Positions 21,228-32,898 of a stretch of DNA of 64,000 bases are shown here, piece after piece. The notes below the pieces were generated by a model. That model was not told where the DNA came from and searched no databases. It saw only the letters and a program-made list of their open reading frames with translations. The position numbers and the translations under genes were made by a program. Source of the stretch: Rutstroemia sp. NJR-2017a BVV2 (taxonomy: Eukaryota > Ascomycota > Leotiomycetes > Helotiales > Rutstroemiaceae); contig NJPS01000041.1 in assembly GCA_002946415.1 (NCBI GenBank), positions 682,001 through 746,000 on the forward strand. Reading direction: 5' to 3'. How positions within the stretch are numbered: position 1 is the first letter of the stretch; every line of letters begins with the position of its first letter.

Positions 21228-22508
21228 TCATCCATTCGCGTTCCTCGCGTTCCTCGCGATTAACTTCACCTCACCAGCCCATTCCCTATCATCACGACTC
21301 TCAATCCTCTCGAACCTCTGCGCCAGCTTCGCCAGCACAAATGAAGCTTCAGTCGAAGCTTTGTGCTGCCCCGCGCAACCTCGCGGACCTCCACCGAATC
21401 CCATGAAATCCCAGCGTCCGGGAACGATACAGTTCCCACGATCCGGCTCGAATTCTTCTACATTATCACCATATACCTCCGGATTACGATGAAGGGAATA
21501 GACACTGGTCGTGACGGTCGAGCCGGCGAATACATAGATTGGAGAAGAGCCGTCCGAGCCACCACCTGTAGGCAGAATCGTGTCTGTCATCGCGGTACGC
21601 GCCAAATTCGCGAATGGAGGTTGCAGTCTCAACGCTACACAACAGGTCAGTTGAGCAAACATATATCGGATACGGAAATTGCATTTGCACGGTAGCTTCC
21701 GGAAGTCTTACTTTCCTTGAGTATGTTCTGCAGTAACGTAAGCTTCCTCAAATTAGCTGGGGTAAGTGGCTGCTCCAGAGCCAGAACTTCTTCTCTCAAA
21801 CTTTCCCAAATGGACGAATTCCGAGATAGATTGAATATGGCATTGCTCAGAAGTATTGCTGTCGTATCCTGAGTAACTAAGTTAGCTTACAAGATTTGAG
21901 ACCGAATCTCATATCGATTGCTCGTTTCATTGACAAGGATATCGACAAGATTCATTTGCTTAGTAGGCCTTTTCACCGTTTCTTCAGAGAGCTTTCTCAT
22001 TGCTATGTCAATCTGATGATCCACAAAATCATGCACGATCTGGATGTCAGCCTTCCATTTCATATTTGGTATACTACGAGCAACTACTCCGAAAGCCATG
22101 CGTGCACCCATCCATGGCAGACAAGAACACAGTGCAGTGTTGAATTCATGGTGATTCATTTGCCTGCTCGTGCATTCTTTCTCTAGCTCCGAATCGGAGT
22201 TTGATCCTAGGATCCATTGCAGTGTGGTGTCTAGAAACTGCAGATGGTGCAAGTAAGTACAATTGAACGGAGTGGCTAAAAGGGAGGGCAAGACTCACAA
22301 GTTCATCCAATATTGAACTAAAATCTACCGTTGGGCCAGTTTTAGGCAATCTCCTCAATGTCCCTATCCCTAGAACAAGGTCTTTGTGTGGGTAGAGTGG
22401 TGGGGGTTGACATGATACCGGAACCTTCTGAAAGACCCTGCAACGACGGAAGCTGTGGTAGAAACAGAATGCAAGGGCGATTAGGGCGACTCTCAGAGCA
22501 TTAAACAT
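21228..22508 (-). pseudogene. CYP52-like cytochrome P450 pseudogene
   Basis: The start at 22508 (MFNALRVALIALAFCFY) is a membrane anchor. CQPPPLYPHKDLVLGI follows, typical of CYP52/alkane-hydroxylase-type P450s. From there the frame jumps straight to a short VDFSSIL piece and, after an intron, to LDTTLQWILGSNSDSE. About 80-100 residues (helix B-C region) are missing. In the I-helix region the frame reads RSQIL, then TAA at 21889-21887, then ANLVTQDTTAILLSNAI. The stop stands where the family has Asn, with no length change. Downstream, a further intron joins LKE-TLRLQPP (the ExxR motif), and the haem loop FGGGPRGCAGQ is intact. Deletion plus nonsense codon make a working enzyme unlikely. The ancestor probably hydroxylated fatty acids or alkanes in the endoplasmic reticulum. 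Confidence 0.82.
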
Positions 22509-23748
22509 CTTGAATTCTTCTTGCAAACACACAAAGCGTTCGTCCATTCAGCGCAGAATATTTCCGTCATTTTTGTACCTTCTGGAGAAGGCGAATTTGC
22601 GTTCTTCCAACACGATGAGGCATAGCATAGCCAATCGATGTAGAGAGATAACAAGTTTTGACTTAACCAACCTATCTACCAACCTACTTGATGTGGTTCT
22701 TTATTGCCATGTTGACGAACTCGCCCTGCCTACCTAGCAGTGTCTGGTGCGGCTCGCGTACTATCGCTTTTCGCACCGGCAATATCACCCATATGTGCAC
22801 GACGTCTGTGCAATGTTGCTAACATCTTTTGCAATTACACGTACTTCCGTATTTAAGGGTGCCTTGAGCCGCCATTGCCACTTAACTGGACGGGGCTTTA
22901 CTGCGTTCAAAATGTCGTGAATTAATGGTAATTTATATAAAGCTAGAAGTCTAGGGATACGTTGAGAATTGGGTATATGTCTGTGTGCATGTGAGTTTGC
23001 ATATGGGACCGACGATGTGAATTTGGTTTATTCTTCAACTGCTACAAAACTGTGCATTGATGGATAATCCTACCAAGTCACCACAACCCAAAAAGAATAA
23101 CATCGTCTCCAAGAACGCGTGTATAGTATAGTTCATTCATGAACAGTGCCAAAGCCTGTTCCTCTATGTAGGATCACATTGACAATCTTCACTGTGGTAT
23201 CCGCATGAAACATCAACATTTGTGTGAGACGCAATGTCGTATATGAATCAGCTGCAAATGATCGGGAAGTTCGTCAATAATCCTTATGTCGCCCTAAACT
23301 GCGGCATCATAGAAAGCCAGGACGCATGTCGAAATTTCATCCTATGATTTGTTAAGCTGCGAAAATCCTGTGGGCGAATGACAGACATACCAAGCTGTGC
23401 GATTGATGAAATATAGCAAATGATACCTCTGCTCCCCGACTAGCCGCAATAGTAAAATTCCAAAGGAATTGACGTTGGAACACTCTTGCTAAATGCCAGA
23501 CAGTAAGAGGAGGCGCAGAAGAACGAAAATTATCTCGTAATGGTAGACATTTCGGCTTGTTTTCTCCGCAATCATTTCGGATTGGTACCGCGCCGTCGGG
23601 ACTCTCAGTTCATCGTCAAGGCCGACCATCTCCCAAAAATAGCCCAAATGGGATTGATTGATGGTCGTCATCTAGATCAAGAAATCGTCCGGTAAGAAGC
23701 TTGCGAGCTGTTTAGGATGACAAACTTAAGTCGGTCAGTAATCCCCCT
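22509..23748. other. Gene-free 1.2 kb
   Basis: Only short frames occur, with no recognisable product. It contains the promoter side of the P450 relic and the 3' side of the bZIP gene. Confidence 0.4.
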
Positions 23749-25683
23749 TTAGGAAGGAGTCTGAATCCCATATTGGACAGCCCATGATACAAATTCCCGA
23801 TACCGATTCAGGACAGACTCAGTCACTGGTATTGGAAGTGTCATAGAATGACGATGTAGTGGTCGAATAGGAATGCCATTGGCTACTAGATTTGGATTGT
23901 TGTCGTATAGTTCCGGATGTCGCTCGAAGAATGAAGGATCGATCTTGTAGTTGGCAACTGCCCCACCCAGTTTCAGGCAATGGAAAACGCTGAAGGCCGT
24001 GTCCTCTGAACTGAATAGAGCTTCAACATTTGGAGCTGGAAGAGATGCCGAAGAGAAGTCTTTTCTACCATCATGTAGCAAAGGTGCTCCTCTCATACCC
24101 TTGTCTATTTCCACGCTTGTTTTGTAGATCTCGTTCCAGATACGGTCATTCGTACTGAACTCACCACGCGGGTCTTCAGTACTATCTGGAGTCATTGATC
24201 TCACAATGTCCCAGACACTTAGATAATACTGACCAGAAGCGAGTCCAACGACGAGCTTTGATGCATCTGCTTCGACCACGTAACTATTGCCAAGGTCGCG
24301 AATGATTTCGTCGAGGCAGGGGTTCGCCGAGTGACAAAGAATAAGCTTGTCCCGAACTCCTGGGAAGGGAACCCAGTCTATTATTGCTGGATGTGGAATG
24401 GATGATTGTAGTTTTGTTGGTACCCACGCTGCAGTGGTATTAGTAAGCTCTGTGTATGCGGTAGTTGTTGGATCAATATGCCATGCCATGAGCTTAGTAA
24501 GAGGAATATGAGCTCTTGTATAAGCATGCCATGATTTCATTTTTGGCCAGGAGAGGTATAGGAATGTTGCTAGCATGAGATATGTGGAGTGCTTCATCCT
24601 GCGAATAGTTAGCTTTGGTTCGATTTGCCTACAGATTGATAACGGACATCACTGGAACTGCAGCATACCTTGTATAGTTGCCATTCATTGCATCTCCTGC
24701 CTTAGAGTATTTTAGCCTTAGAAGATTCTCGCAGATCGTTATATGGTCTGAAAAGCTGGAATTCGTTCTCTGGAAATTGAACTCCAGATTTTGTACCGCA
24801 AGGGATTCGTTCCCCAAGAATCCGTTGTAGTGCATAGGTCCCATCATTTGCTCATAGGAAGTCGACATGATGCTCATGGGGTTGAAGGACTTTCTAGTCA
24901 TCAACTGAGCCATGTTATTGTCGATATCCACATTGGTCGCCACGCTAAAATCCGATTCGGGTACGAGTGGCTTGGATTGATGCAGTTGAAGTTCTGTTGA
25001 GACGGGCATCTCGGCGTAGCTGAAGTATGTAGGTCTCAATGATGCATCGTTTTCATGATTCCATTCTGTTGACGCGGTGGCTTGAGGAGGGGGCGTTTCG
25101 GCATCGTCACTGTCATCATTGTTTTGAGATGGAGGGGATTCGGAATGGTCTGGGTTCTTCTAATGCAAGGCTGATATCAGTCTAATGTCGTCGCATACCG
25201 AGATTGACGAAGAGGCAGAGGTATAGGAACGGATACCACAAGTGATTCGGGAGATGCCACGTACCTCGATCCCCAAAGTATACGCGACTGAATCTGCGAG
25301 GGCTTTCAGGGTGACTTGAAAACTTTCCAATTTTTTGTGGCAGTCCAGAAGTTGGTTGCGCAGCGTCTGGTTCGTCTCCTCAAGCTTGGCATTTTGATCG
25401 GATTCAGGCTTTGAGGCCCACTCCAGCCGCTTCTCAAGGTCCTTAATATAAAGAGATTGTCGGGCGCGGAACGCTTTTTGTGAGAGACGGTTGCGGAGCT
25501 TCCTACATGTCAGGTAAGGTGAGTGGATGAGATCTGACGGAGGTGAGGTTCACACTTGATTCCATGATAGGGCTGGAAAGCGTGGGACGGATATGAAACC
25601 GGGGTTGCCTACCTATTCTCCGACGCTGTGGTTGAAGAATCTGGTCGCGTTTTCTTTTTCGGGTTTGTAGAATGTTCAACCAT
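23749..25683 (-). CDS. bZIP transcription factor with C-terminal DUF3425
   Basis: Four exons, 25683-25613, 25502-25265, 25159-24669 and 24598-23749, join in frame over introns of 110, 105 and 70 bp to give 549 aa. The first intron splits the basic region: exon 1 ends in ASENR, and exon 2 continues RKLRNRLSQKAFRARQ, giving the N-x7-R/Q fungal basic signature. A leucine-zipper-like heptad follows (LYIKDLEKRLEW and on through a helix to about residue 100). The middle is disordered. The last ~260 residues carry DUF3425 features, including IDWVPFPGVRDKLI and a terminal FVSWAVQYGI helix. Members of this fungal class are nuclear regulators, often of stress or secondary metabolism. Targets cannot be inferred. 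Neighbours are the dead P450 and a secreted amidohydrolase on the same strand. Confidence 0.9.
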
Positions 25684-26159
25684 GATGTACAAGTATATAT
25701 AATGACGGCCTCCCAAGCTTCACGACGCGCAAAAGAGCTATCTGCGAATCTTAAGAGCAACGACGGGCGGCGAAGGTTTCTAGAAGGAAAATGACATCCC
25801 AAGAGCAGGGAAAAGTTCGGGGGCAGCGCGGTGCATGAAGCTGCTAGTAGGGGTGATGGTGTAGGGGTATTGTGCCTATCGCACTACCGATTAGTGAGCC
25901 GAAAAAAGAATTAATGGGGCCGTCATGGCCTGTCAAGCACGAGTGTGGGGACTGCCACGGCCTGGAAGGGACCCGTAGCAAATTGCGACTGGTGATAAAT
26001 CGCCGGCAAGACTAAAGATGTGCTCGTGCGAAGTTACTACAGTAGTACAGTACGGGAATATGCTGCCCTCAATGCTAATTGCGATTCAAAGACACCACCC
26101 CATGGTGTGAGTGAGGATTCTACATTCTCAAACATGGCTTCACGCTCACTGGGAGCTTC
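25684..26159. other. Promoter region of the bZIP gene
   Basis: It holds a TATA-like stretch (gtatatataa) near 25692-25701, about 10 bp upstream of the start codon. Nothing else is recognised. Confidence 0.4.
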
Positions 26160-27750
26160 TTAGTTACGAATCTGGTAGATCTCCCTTGCGTTGCTCGAAA
26201 GTATACCTGCGATGTCCGACGGTTCCAAGAACGAGGTGCGTAAAATACTTTGGAGAGTTGCGTTGTAATTATAGCCGTATGGATAATCCTAACAGAAGAC
26301 ATGTTAGAATGGCTTGTGCGGACTCGTAACATTCTGTCGCAAGAGAGTACCAAGAACTTACAGTCCCGAAAATGAGCTGACTCTTGGAGATGTCATACGC
26401 CAGCAGGCCCTGTACTTGGTGGGGATACGTAGGACCCGCACTGCATAAGGTTATGTTAGCATTGCACGGATTGCCCTCGATGTCAAGTCATACCTATCCC
26501 ACCAGAAGCGGGTTTGCAATATCTTGTATACAGCTGCTGTGTCTGCTGAACTTGTTGACAGAAATCGATCTATTATAGATGGAAATGAATCGCCAGTATG
26601 CGGAACCTGATACATAATGCTGCTGTAATTCTGTACCGTCCCAGTAACAATCAGGTCCATAAGTGTTCGAGCGGTGTCAAAGTAGAGTTCGACCAGTCCG
26701 GAGCCATACAATGCTGTGATAACGTCAGCCCGATGTGTTACATTAAGATGAATGCATGGCTTACTTGGATTGGCATCTATCAATGTGCCATTAACGTGAA
26801 GATATGGAGAGTTGGGATGAATGAAGACAGTGATGTTTCCCTTGGACATATCATTCAACGCCTTGAAGAAAGGTCGGAAATTCGAGTTCCCTAGATAGTA
26901 ACCCTCATGATTTGAGAGTAGACCAATACCTGCCGCGTCAAGCTTGCGTAAGGCATAAGTTGCTTCGGTGATCCTATAATAGGGTTAATATTGTCTTGCA
27001 CTGGCCACGGAACTGACGTACGCTTCCTGGGTATATGGCAATGGGATAACGGCCACGAACGAGAACCTAGTCGGATACTTTCGCACAAGCTATATCATGG
27101 TCAATAACCGGGTTGGCAAAACAGATTACCTGAACGTACTGCTGCGTGCCACTCGTTTAGAAGCCTTGCCAATGCTGCAGATGCGGCGCCATTGCCAGCG
27201 AAAACAGTCGAGCCCGGCGCCGATATAGATAGAACACTATGAGATATGTCTTGAGGCACGTTAGAACACGACCCCTACCCAAGATAGACGGAGGCTTACT
27301 CAAACTATTCATAAATTCTACCTGCGCCTCGAGCGTCCAGTTCGGGGTGAGTCGGTCTGCAGTGATTGGAACGAAGTCATGGTACCAACTTGGGACCGAA
27401 TGGGCTATATCCAGCAACCCGTCAGATTTAAAATCTTCCATAAGAGGTGAAAGCGGTACCATGGGTGTCTATCTTATTCCCAACGGGAGTCGAAGAACTG
27501 TAGTTCACTGGGGTATTGGTTCCCGCAATTATGGAATCGATAGATGCAAGTGCTGGCAGTGTGAAATTGAAGTCCAGGAGATTGATTCCATCTTGAATTC
27601 TCAGTACTACTAAAAGAAAGACTGGATGGAATTCTGACCTTGCTTTGCAGCTTCAAGAATTTGTTGCGAGGATGTTGAGAAGTTGCGAGTGGATGATGAT
27701 ACTTGGAAACAGAAAAAGTAGAGTAGAAAGGATATGAGTGGTTTGGACAT
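26160..27750 (-). CDS. Secreted amidohydrolase-2 family metalloenzyme (decarboxylase-like)
   Basis: Nine exons joined in frame give 387 aa: 27750-27639, 27591-27460, 27404-27300, 27249-27140, 27089-27022, 26973-26765, 26713-26494, 26440-26362, 26288-26160. The eight introns are 47-73 bp. The metal-binding HxH appears only after splicing (DTHAH, residues 79-83). SILSISAPG-like SHSVLSISAPG, ALARLLNEW, GIGLLSNHEGYYLG, VFIHPNSP, YFDTART and FGTDYPY follow in the family order. This matches the ACMSD/6-methylsalicylate-decarboxylase group, which uses Zn to decarboxylate aromatic acids. Unusually, the N-terminus is a good signal peptide (MSKPLISFLLYFFCFQVSSS), so secretion is inferred. The substrate is unknown. 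The first intron (47 bp) is the least certain join. Confidence 0.88.
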
Positions 27751-28642
27751 CGTGATTAGCGAGCTTTAAGATTCTATATGCAATGAAGGACGGTGAAGGA
27801 CAGTTACCGGTGGAAGTGAGCCTCAAAGCGATGTGCCTGGGACCCAATATATATGGCCAAAGATCGGGGAAGCTCTTTGGCCACGGCGTGTAGCTTAACG
27901 TCATGTCCTCGCCCCATTCGTCAAGCAATATAAAAGCAATAAGTTACAAGCGACAGCTTGGTGATAATGTACAACGCTTACTAACGCAGCCACAAGCCCA
28001 AATGGGAACGGCAAAAGCTGTGTATTGGGTTGGGCTTCGTTCGTGCGCGGAGGAGGACGACGTGCCGGGAGAACTAGCGGAAGTTTTCTCCATAACAACA
28101 TCACGCCTTCTATTTGTACCATCTGCTTTCTGCTCTCTGCTCCTTGCTCCTTGCGCCCTGCTCCCTGCTCCTTGCGCCCTGCTCCCTGCTCCCTGCTCCC
28201 TGCTTCATGCTCCCTGCTATCTGCTCTCTCGTCCTATTATGCGTTGAGGTTAATAGCAGAAGGGCGGCCGAGGCACGGACTAATGTAATGCCGACCTCCG
28301 ACCCCTCCCCCAGAGGAAGAACTGTACTCGAGTAAGTTACCCCCGTTCGTGCCATTCTAATTGCGTGGACACGCGCCAAAGCAACTGAAGGATCTGCCCT
28401 TCTCAGCTCGGTGACTACTACCCTACTACCCTCCTACCCTCCTACTACACTACCAGTACGAAATATGGAGAATCCTTGATATGGAGTGCGTCCACGTTCC
28501 CATCTCTCAGCTTGCCAGCGCAATTTGTCTGTGCTCCCTTGCATCGATTTCACTCCCATTATCGACATCGCTACGAAGTACCTCGTAGATACTCCATCAC
28601 CAGCCTCTCCCCAAAACACACCTCTACGTCGTCCGCGTTAAG
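27751..28642. other. Intergenic stretch between divergent genes
   Basis: This region is shared by the minus-strand amidohydrolase and the plus-strand SDR. It contains the polypyrimidine repeat listed separately and a small ctaccctcct repeat near 28419-28450. Confidence 0.45.
28122..28231 (+). repeat. Polypyrimidine minisatellite, ctgctccc-type units
   Basis: About a dozen imperfect 7-8 bp units (ctgctcc, cttgctcc, ttgcgcc, ctgctccc) run through this stretch with a strong pyrimidine bias on the plus strand. The 14 bp block ccttgcgccctgct also recurs. Confidence 0.8.
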
Positions 28643-29728
28643 ATGGCCTCAACCGCTGCTAGGAATCACCTCGTCGACGTCGCGAGGCAGTCCCCTCCAG
28701 TCGACACCAAGGAACTTTACGATGCGGGATGGGTGGCGGGCAAAACAATCATAATAACAGGAGGAGCTTCTGGGTTCGGGGAGGGATTTTTTAGGAAATG
28801 GGCTGAGAATGGGGCAAATGTGATAATTGGAGATGTCAACGACGACAGAGGCAAGGCATTGGTTGAAGAAGTTCGCAAACAGACCGGAAATGCGCAGCTT
28901 CATTACATACACTGCGATGTTACGAATTGGCAGTCGCAGGTCGACTTTTTTCGTACTGCTAAAGAACTAAGTCCTACCAAAGGCATTGATGCTGTAGTCG
29001 CAAATGCAGGTATTACAGATACCTCCGGTTTCGAAAACCCCGAGAACCTGGATGCCGAAGAACCTTCCAAGCCAAATTTAAAATGCTTCGACGTAAATCT
29101 TCTTGGTGTGCTCTACACTACCCATTTGGCTATGTGGTATCTTCCGCGCAACCCCTCTTCAGGGAAAGCCACCCCATCTGCTACCCCGGGGCCGAACACG
29201 CGCGACAGACATCTACTCTTGATCGGATCTGTCGCTTCATTACTTCCCATCCCTGGCCAACCTTTATATGCTGTGGCGAAGCATGGAGTCCTTGGGCTAT
29301 TCAGAGCTTTGAGATCTACCAGTTTTACCAATGGGGTCCGAGTCAACATGCTCTGTCCTTATTTCATTGATACGCCATTGATACCTGCTTCAGGAAGGCT
29401 GATTCTTGCTGGAGGAGCAATGGGAAAACCGGAAGCAGTCGTAGATGCTGGAACACGATTTATGGCAGATACAAGGATTGTTGGTCGAGCCTTAGTTATT
29501 GGTCCTAAAGTTCGAACAAATGAGGAATGGGAGTTGCTGTCGAAGGATTCTGAGGAGGGAAACGAAACTGATGTGTGGGAAGCATATGCGGACGATCTTA
29601 ATGAAGTTGACGTCTTTACTTCACGGTTCGTTAGGATGGTAAATGCAGTGGAAGTTGCAAGGGGTTGGGCAGGATGGGCGTATGATGTCGTTCTGGCTTT
29701 GACGTATCCCTTACGCTCAATGTTTTGA
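28643..29728 (+). CDS. Short-chain dehydrogenase/reductase (SDR)
   Basis: One exon of 361 aa with an A-rich start context. The Rossmann cofactor motif is GGASGFG (residues 40-46), followed by IIGDVND, where the acidic residue after the second strand suggests an NAD-type preference. VVANAG (118-123) stabilises the core. The catalytic residues are S196, Y209 and K213 (SVAS, then YAVAKHG). Residues 165-190 hold a Pro/Ser/Thr insertion before the catalytic Ser, and the C-terminal ~90 residues exceed the classical ~260 aa core. A hydrophobic tail (VVLALTYPLRSMF) could touch a membrane. It resembles fungal 15-hydroxyprostaglandin-dehydrogenase-like SDRs. The substrate is unknown. Confidence 0.9.
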   Translation: MASTAARNHLVDVARQSPPVDTKELYDAGWVAGKTIIITGGASGFGEGFFRKWAENGANVIIGDVNDDRGKALVEEVRKQTGNAQLHYIHCDVTNWQSQVDFFRTAKELSPTKGIDAVVANAGITDTSGFENPENLDAEEPSKPNLKCFDVNLLGVLYTTHLAMWYLPRNPSSGKATPSATPGPNTRDRHLLLIGSVASLLPIPGQPLYAVAKHGVLGLFRALRSTSFTNGVRVNMLCPYFIDTPLIPASGRLILAGGAMGKPEAVVDAGTRFMADTRIVGRALVIGPKVRTNEEWELLSKDSEEGNETDVWEAYADDLNEVDVFTSRFVRMVNAVEVARGWAGWAYDVVLALTYPLRSMF

Positions 29729-30191
29729 GTTGGACAGATTGTTGAAATCAAAGTAAAAAACAAAGTATGAAAGATCAGTATCGTTTTTAGTTTGGAGCTG
29801 GGGATCTGCAATTATCTTGAACTGGCGAGAAATTTCAAATCTCTTTACGGAGTATGACATCTTGAACACAATGAGATAAATTACTACGGCATGCTTTGCA
29901 GCTACACTGAAGCGATTGAAAAGACCTTGGGCATGCACGGATTCTGTTCAAAACAGGAAGCGATGAATATAGTGAAGAAATCCTCGCCGCTGTACAAGAA
30001 TGATGTGGAAGGAATAGCCACTCAAAAGGCAAGTGTGCCTTCTCTTTTAGGAGTTGAGTGAAAAAAGCCAGCTTTTCAAACGTCATCTTTTCTTCAATAA
30101 ATCAATCATCTCGAATTCCGCTTCCCAGATTTATTTTGTGTTGCTTGACTCAAAGTTGGTTGTCTACTCATCACTGGACTCAGAATTCGAA
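29729..30191. other. Intergenic stretch
   Basis: It contains one TACGGAGTA motif (29846-29854). No gene or repeat is seen. Confidence 0.4.
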
Positions 30192-31550
30192 ATGTGGCCA
30201 AAGGAGGACCCATTCACAACTCCAAGCCCTCTCCAGAACAATGTCCAATTTAGATGGACCCGGTCCAATCGTTCTCTCAGGCTGTCCGGTCTGCGTGTCA
30301 CCCCTTCTCGGATTGTAATATTGCTACTTTTATGCGGTTGTTTGATAATGTCTCGCCGCTGGTTGCCCAAAGTTGTAGTCGTCACGGTATATCCTCTCTT
30401 CCAGTTCACAATTTAAGCTAAGTTGGAGCAGTATATTGAACCCGAACCTGGGATATACAACGCCACCTCTGTTCCTCAAGCTGCGTTCCAGCCCCCTGAG
30501 TCAATACCATATCGAATGCCCGACTCTATTGATAGCTTCGCCAATTACAAATATCGCAACACCTGCAACGTTTCATCGCTCGACTTACACGCTCCGTTTA
30601 GCCCTCTGTGTTCCGATCGACCGAGTATGCTCGCTGCTATGTCAGGTGGAGGTCGTATTGGCTTCGATTCTCCGTATATGCCCCGGGGCTGTGACATGAG
30701 ATGGTACACATCAGAGGAGATCTGCGATATATTTTCAAAATTTGAAAAGGTCATTTTGATCGGAGATAGTATGCTCAGGCATATGATGGGAAGCTTTAAT
30801 ATATTTGTGCGTAAGGATATCGGTTATGGAGCTGTGACGGACTGGAATTTTAGCCCGCAGGAGAGGTAAGTGTGGGGGTTGAGGCTGCACATATATGCCT
30901 ATTATTAACGAGTGGCCAGAAAGGAATGCTTTTGCAACGAACAATTCGACGTCAAAGCCTGTTCGGTACAAGGGATCTACAAAACTGCCGACGTGGTGGA
31001 TCACGATCCAGGCAGTGTTTCTTGTGGTGCTCCGGTGAATGTCATGAGTAAGTGCTTCTGACTACGGATTTCCCGATATGCACACATTAACTCGGTGCTA
31101 GTGGAGCAAATTGTACGGTTTCCTTCACCAGATGATGAGCTCTTTCGCCTTCGCGAGGATCTTTTAAGTCATCCCACTTCGAAGCCAATTGCTGTAGTAT
31201 TTGGGCATGGTCTCTGGAGCGATCTTGACTTGCAGAGAACGCTCAATTGGCTCGATGCCCTTATCGCTCAGATTGATAGCACCGTTGGCCGAAGTAAATG
31301 GCAAGGTATTTTTGTCACACCGAATGCAGCAGGGAAGGAGAAACCGGACGAATGGATTGTGTCTCAAGGCAATAAAGCGTTGATGTTGTATGAAGAGTCC
31401 GTGGGGATTGAGGTGGGGAAGAGGGAGCTAGAGCATCTGGGGACTTGGAATATGAGCATTCAAAGTAGAAAGTATGACGGTGTTCATTTAGATATGAAGG
31501 GTAATTTGGTGAAGGCTATGATGGTCATGAATTGGCTGGCGATGTTATGA
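30192..31550 (+). CDS. Membrane-anchored SGNH/GDSL-type esterase-like protein
   Basis: Exons 30192-30386, 30423-30865, 30920-31047 and 31102-31550 give 404 aa. The first intron is drawn at 36 bp. A donor slightly upstream (GTAGTC at 30376) would make it 47 bp and remain in frame, so the first junction is uncertain. The cytosolic N-tail is about 35 residues, followed by one membrane helix (VTPSRIVILLLLCGCLIM), so it is type II. The lumenal part has block I of SGNH hydrolases, LIGDSMLRHM (Ser about 181), and ends with the Asp-x2-His pair, DGVHLD. A Cys-containing segment between them (KECFCNEQFDVKACS) likely forms disulphides. This resembles PC-esterase/acetylesterase-like enzymes that edit glycan acetyl groups in the Golgi. 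The activity is inferred. Confidence 0.8.
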
Positions 31551-32898
31551 GATGGGCAAGAACAAGAAAGAGGAGTTGGTGGGTCTACGACAGGACATGC
31601 TTAAGTGGGTCAGCTTTGTTGAGTTTTGTAATATATTAATATGATCCGAGCATTATAGAATCAATTGAGTCTGTTTCACTGCCAGATCCGCAAGTACTTC
31701 AACAGCTTTTCCAACCTCAGCATCCAGAGCTCACCAGGGTCGGGGACACTGCGAAAGTTAGTTCGATGGTTTGGAACAAGTGATCGTCAAGAGATTGACT
31801 GCAGCTGGGGGTGAAATGAGACAGGATAGTCAGGAGATATCCAAGCCTTGCGAGTCACTTCCTATCTGTTGGCCGCCAGCTCAGGCTAGTTGGATCATTC
31901 CAAATATTTACCTCGGAGCATATACCTCCATAAGGACTAAGTCCAGCATTACAATGAGAAAGAAAACAGCTAGCTATTCAGCTCCAGTGATTTGACATGG
32001 CTGTTCGGAATCATGGATGGAGTCTAGTGACTGACTTGGCAGCAAGAGCTTTTCTGATAACCGATTCAACGAGAGCCTCGCCGTCTACAAGGCCTCTCAA
32101 TTCCTTGATTGACAGCTAATAATAGAGGAAATAAGGAACTTCGCTTAGCTTTAAGACCGCACAGGAAGCGGGGAAATAATAGAATAATATAACAGATTGT
32201 GGGAATGCGGGGAAAAAACAATATAAATCATTGCTACCTCTATGTATTCAACCTGCATGCTAGACCAGCCGCATGCAAACCTACCAGTGAGTAATCTCGA
32301 ACTCTCTGGAAGAGGTAAGGAAAAGACAGTTCATTTCCATATTGGGCACAACTGGTCTGTTTTCTGGATGCACTGTCCCAATTCAGGCTGTAGAATTTGG
32401 CCACTGTAACCTTGGTTCTTTATTTGACAGGTGCTTGGCATGAGCCTAGATCTGTGTTCCATTCGCCATGTGGGTGCTCAGAGGTGTGACGTGAATATGA
32501 ACTCCGTTATAAATCGACAGAGTCCGGATTAGGTCATTCCGTGTAGCTGATGTAGTAACATCGAATGAGAGCGCTTGTTGAATTTTTCGATACTTGCACC
32601 TGCCTGCTAAACTTGGTGACAGCTTCCAATGCTGCCGCCTATTCTATATCAAAAATGTTACTATATGCTATACGCTGTCACAGAACGGATACTTCAAGCA
32701 GAACTTAGACAATATGCTATCGACTGATAGGTTATATTAATTTGTTCGATAAGTTGCCAACTCACGCCATTTACCCAGCTACATCTCGAGAATTTCGGTC
32801 GACAGCCAGCAGCTTGCGGCAGTGTTCTTATAGTGACCAGATTTCCACCAAAAACTCACAAACACTATCTGCACTTCCTTTGATAAAACAAACTCAAG
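31551..32898. other. Gene-free 1.3 kb
   Basis: A plus frame of 74 codons at 31771-31995 has no recognisable product. Several stretches near 32140-32240 are AT-rich. I see no repeat or RNA gene. It serves as the promoter region of the DUF1996 gene. Confidence 0.4.

Noticed and set aside
21868..21889. A 22 bp intron-like segment in the P450 relic (GTAAGC, GCTAAC, CAG)
   Set aside because: Too short to be spliced, and removing it breaks the frame, whereas keeping it preserves alignment length apart from the stop codon.
28122..28231. Repeat array considered as CRISPR-like
   Set aside because: Units are 7-8 bp with no spacers, in a eukaryotic genome; it is a minisatellite.
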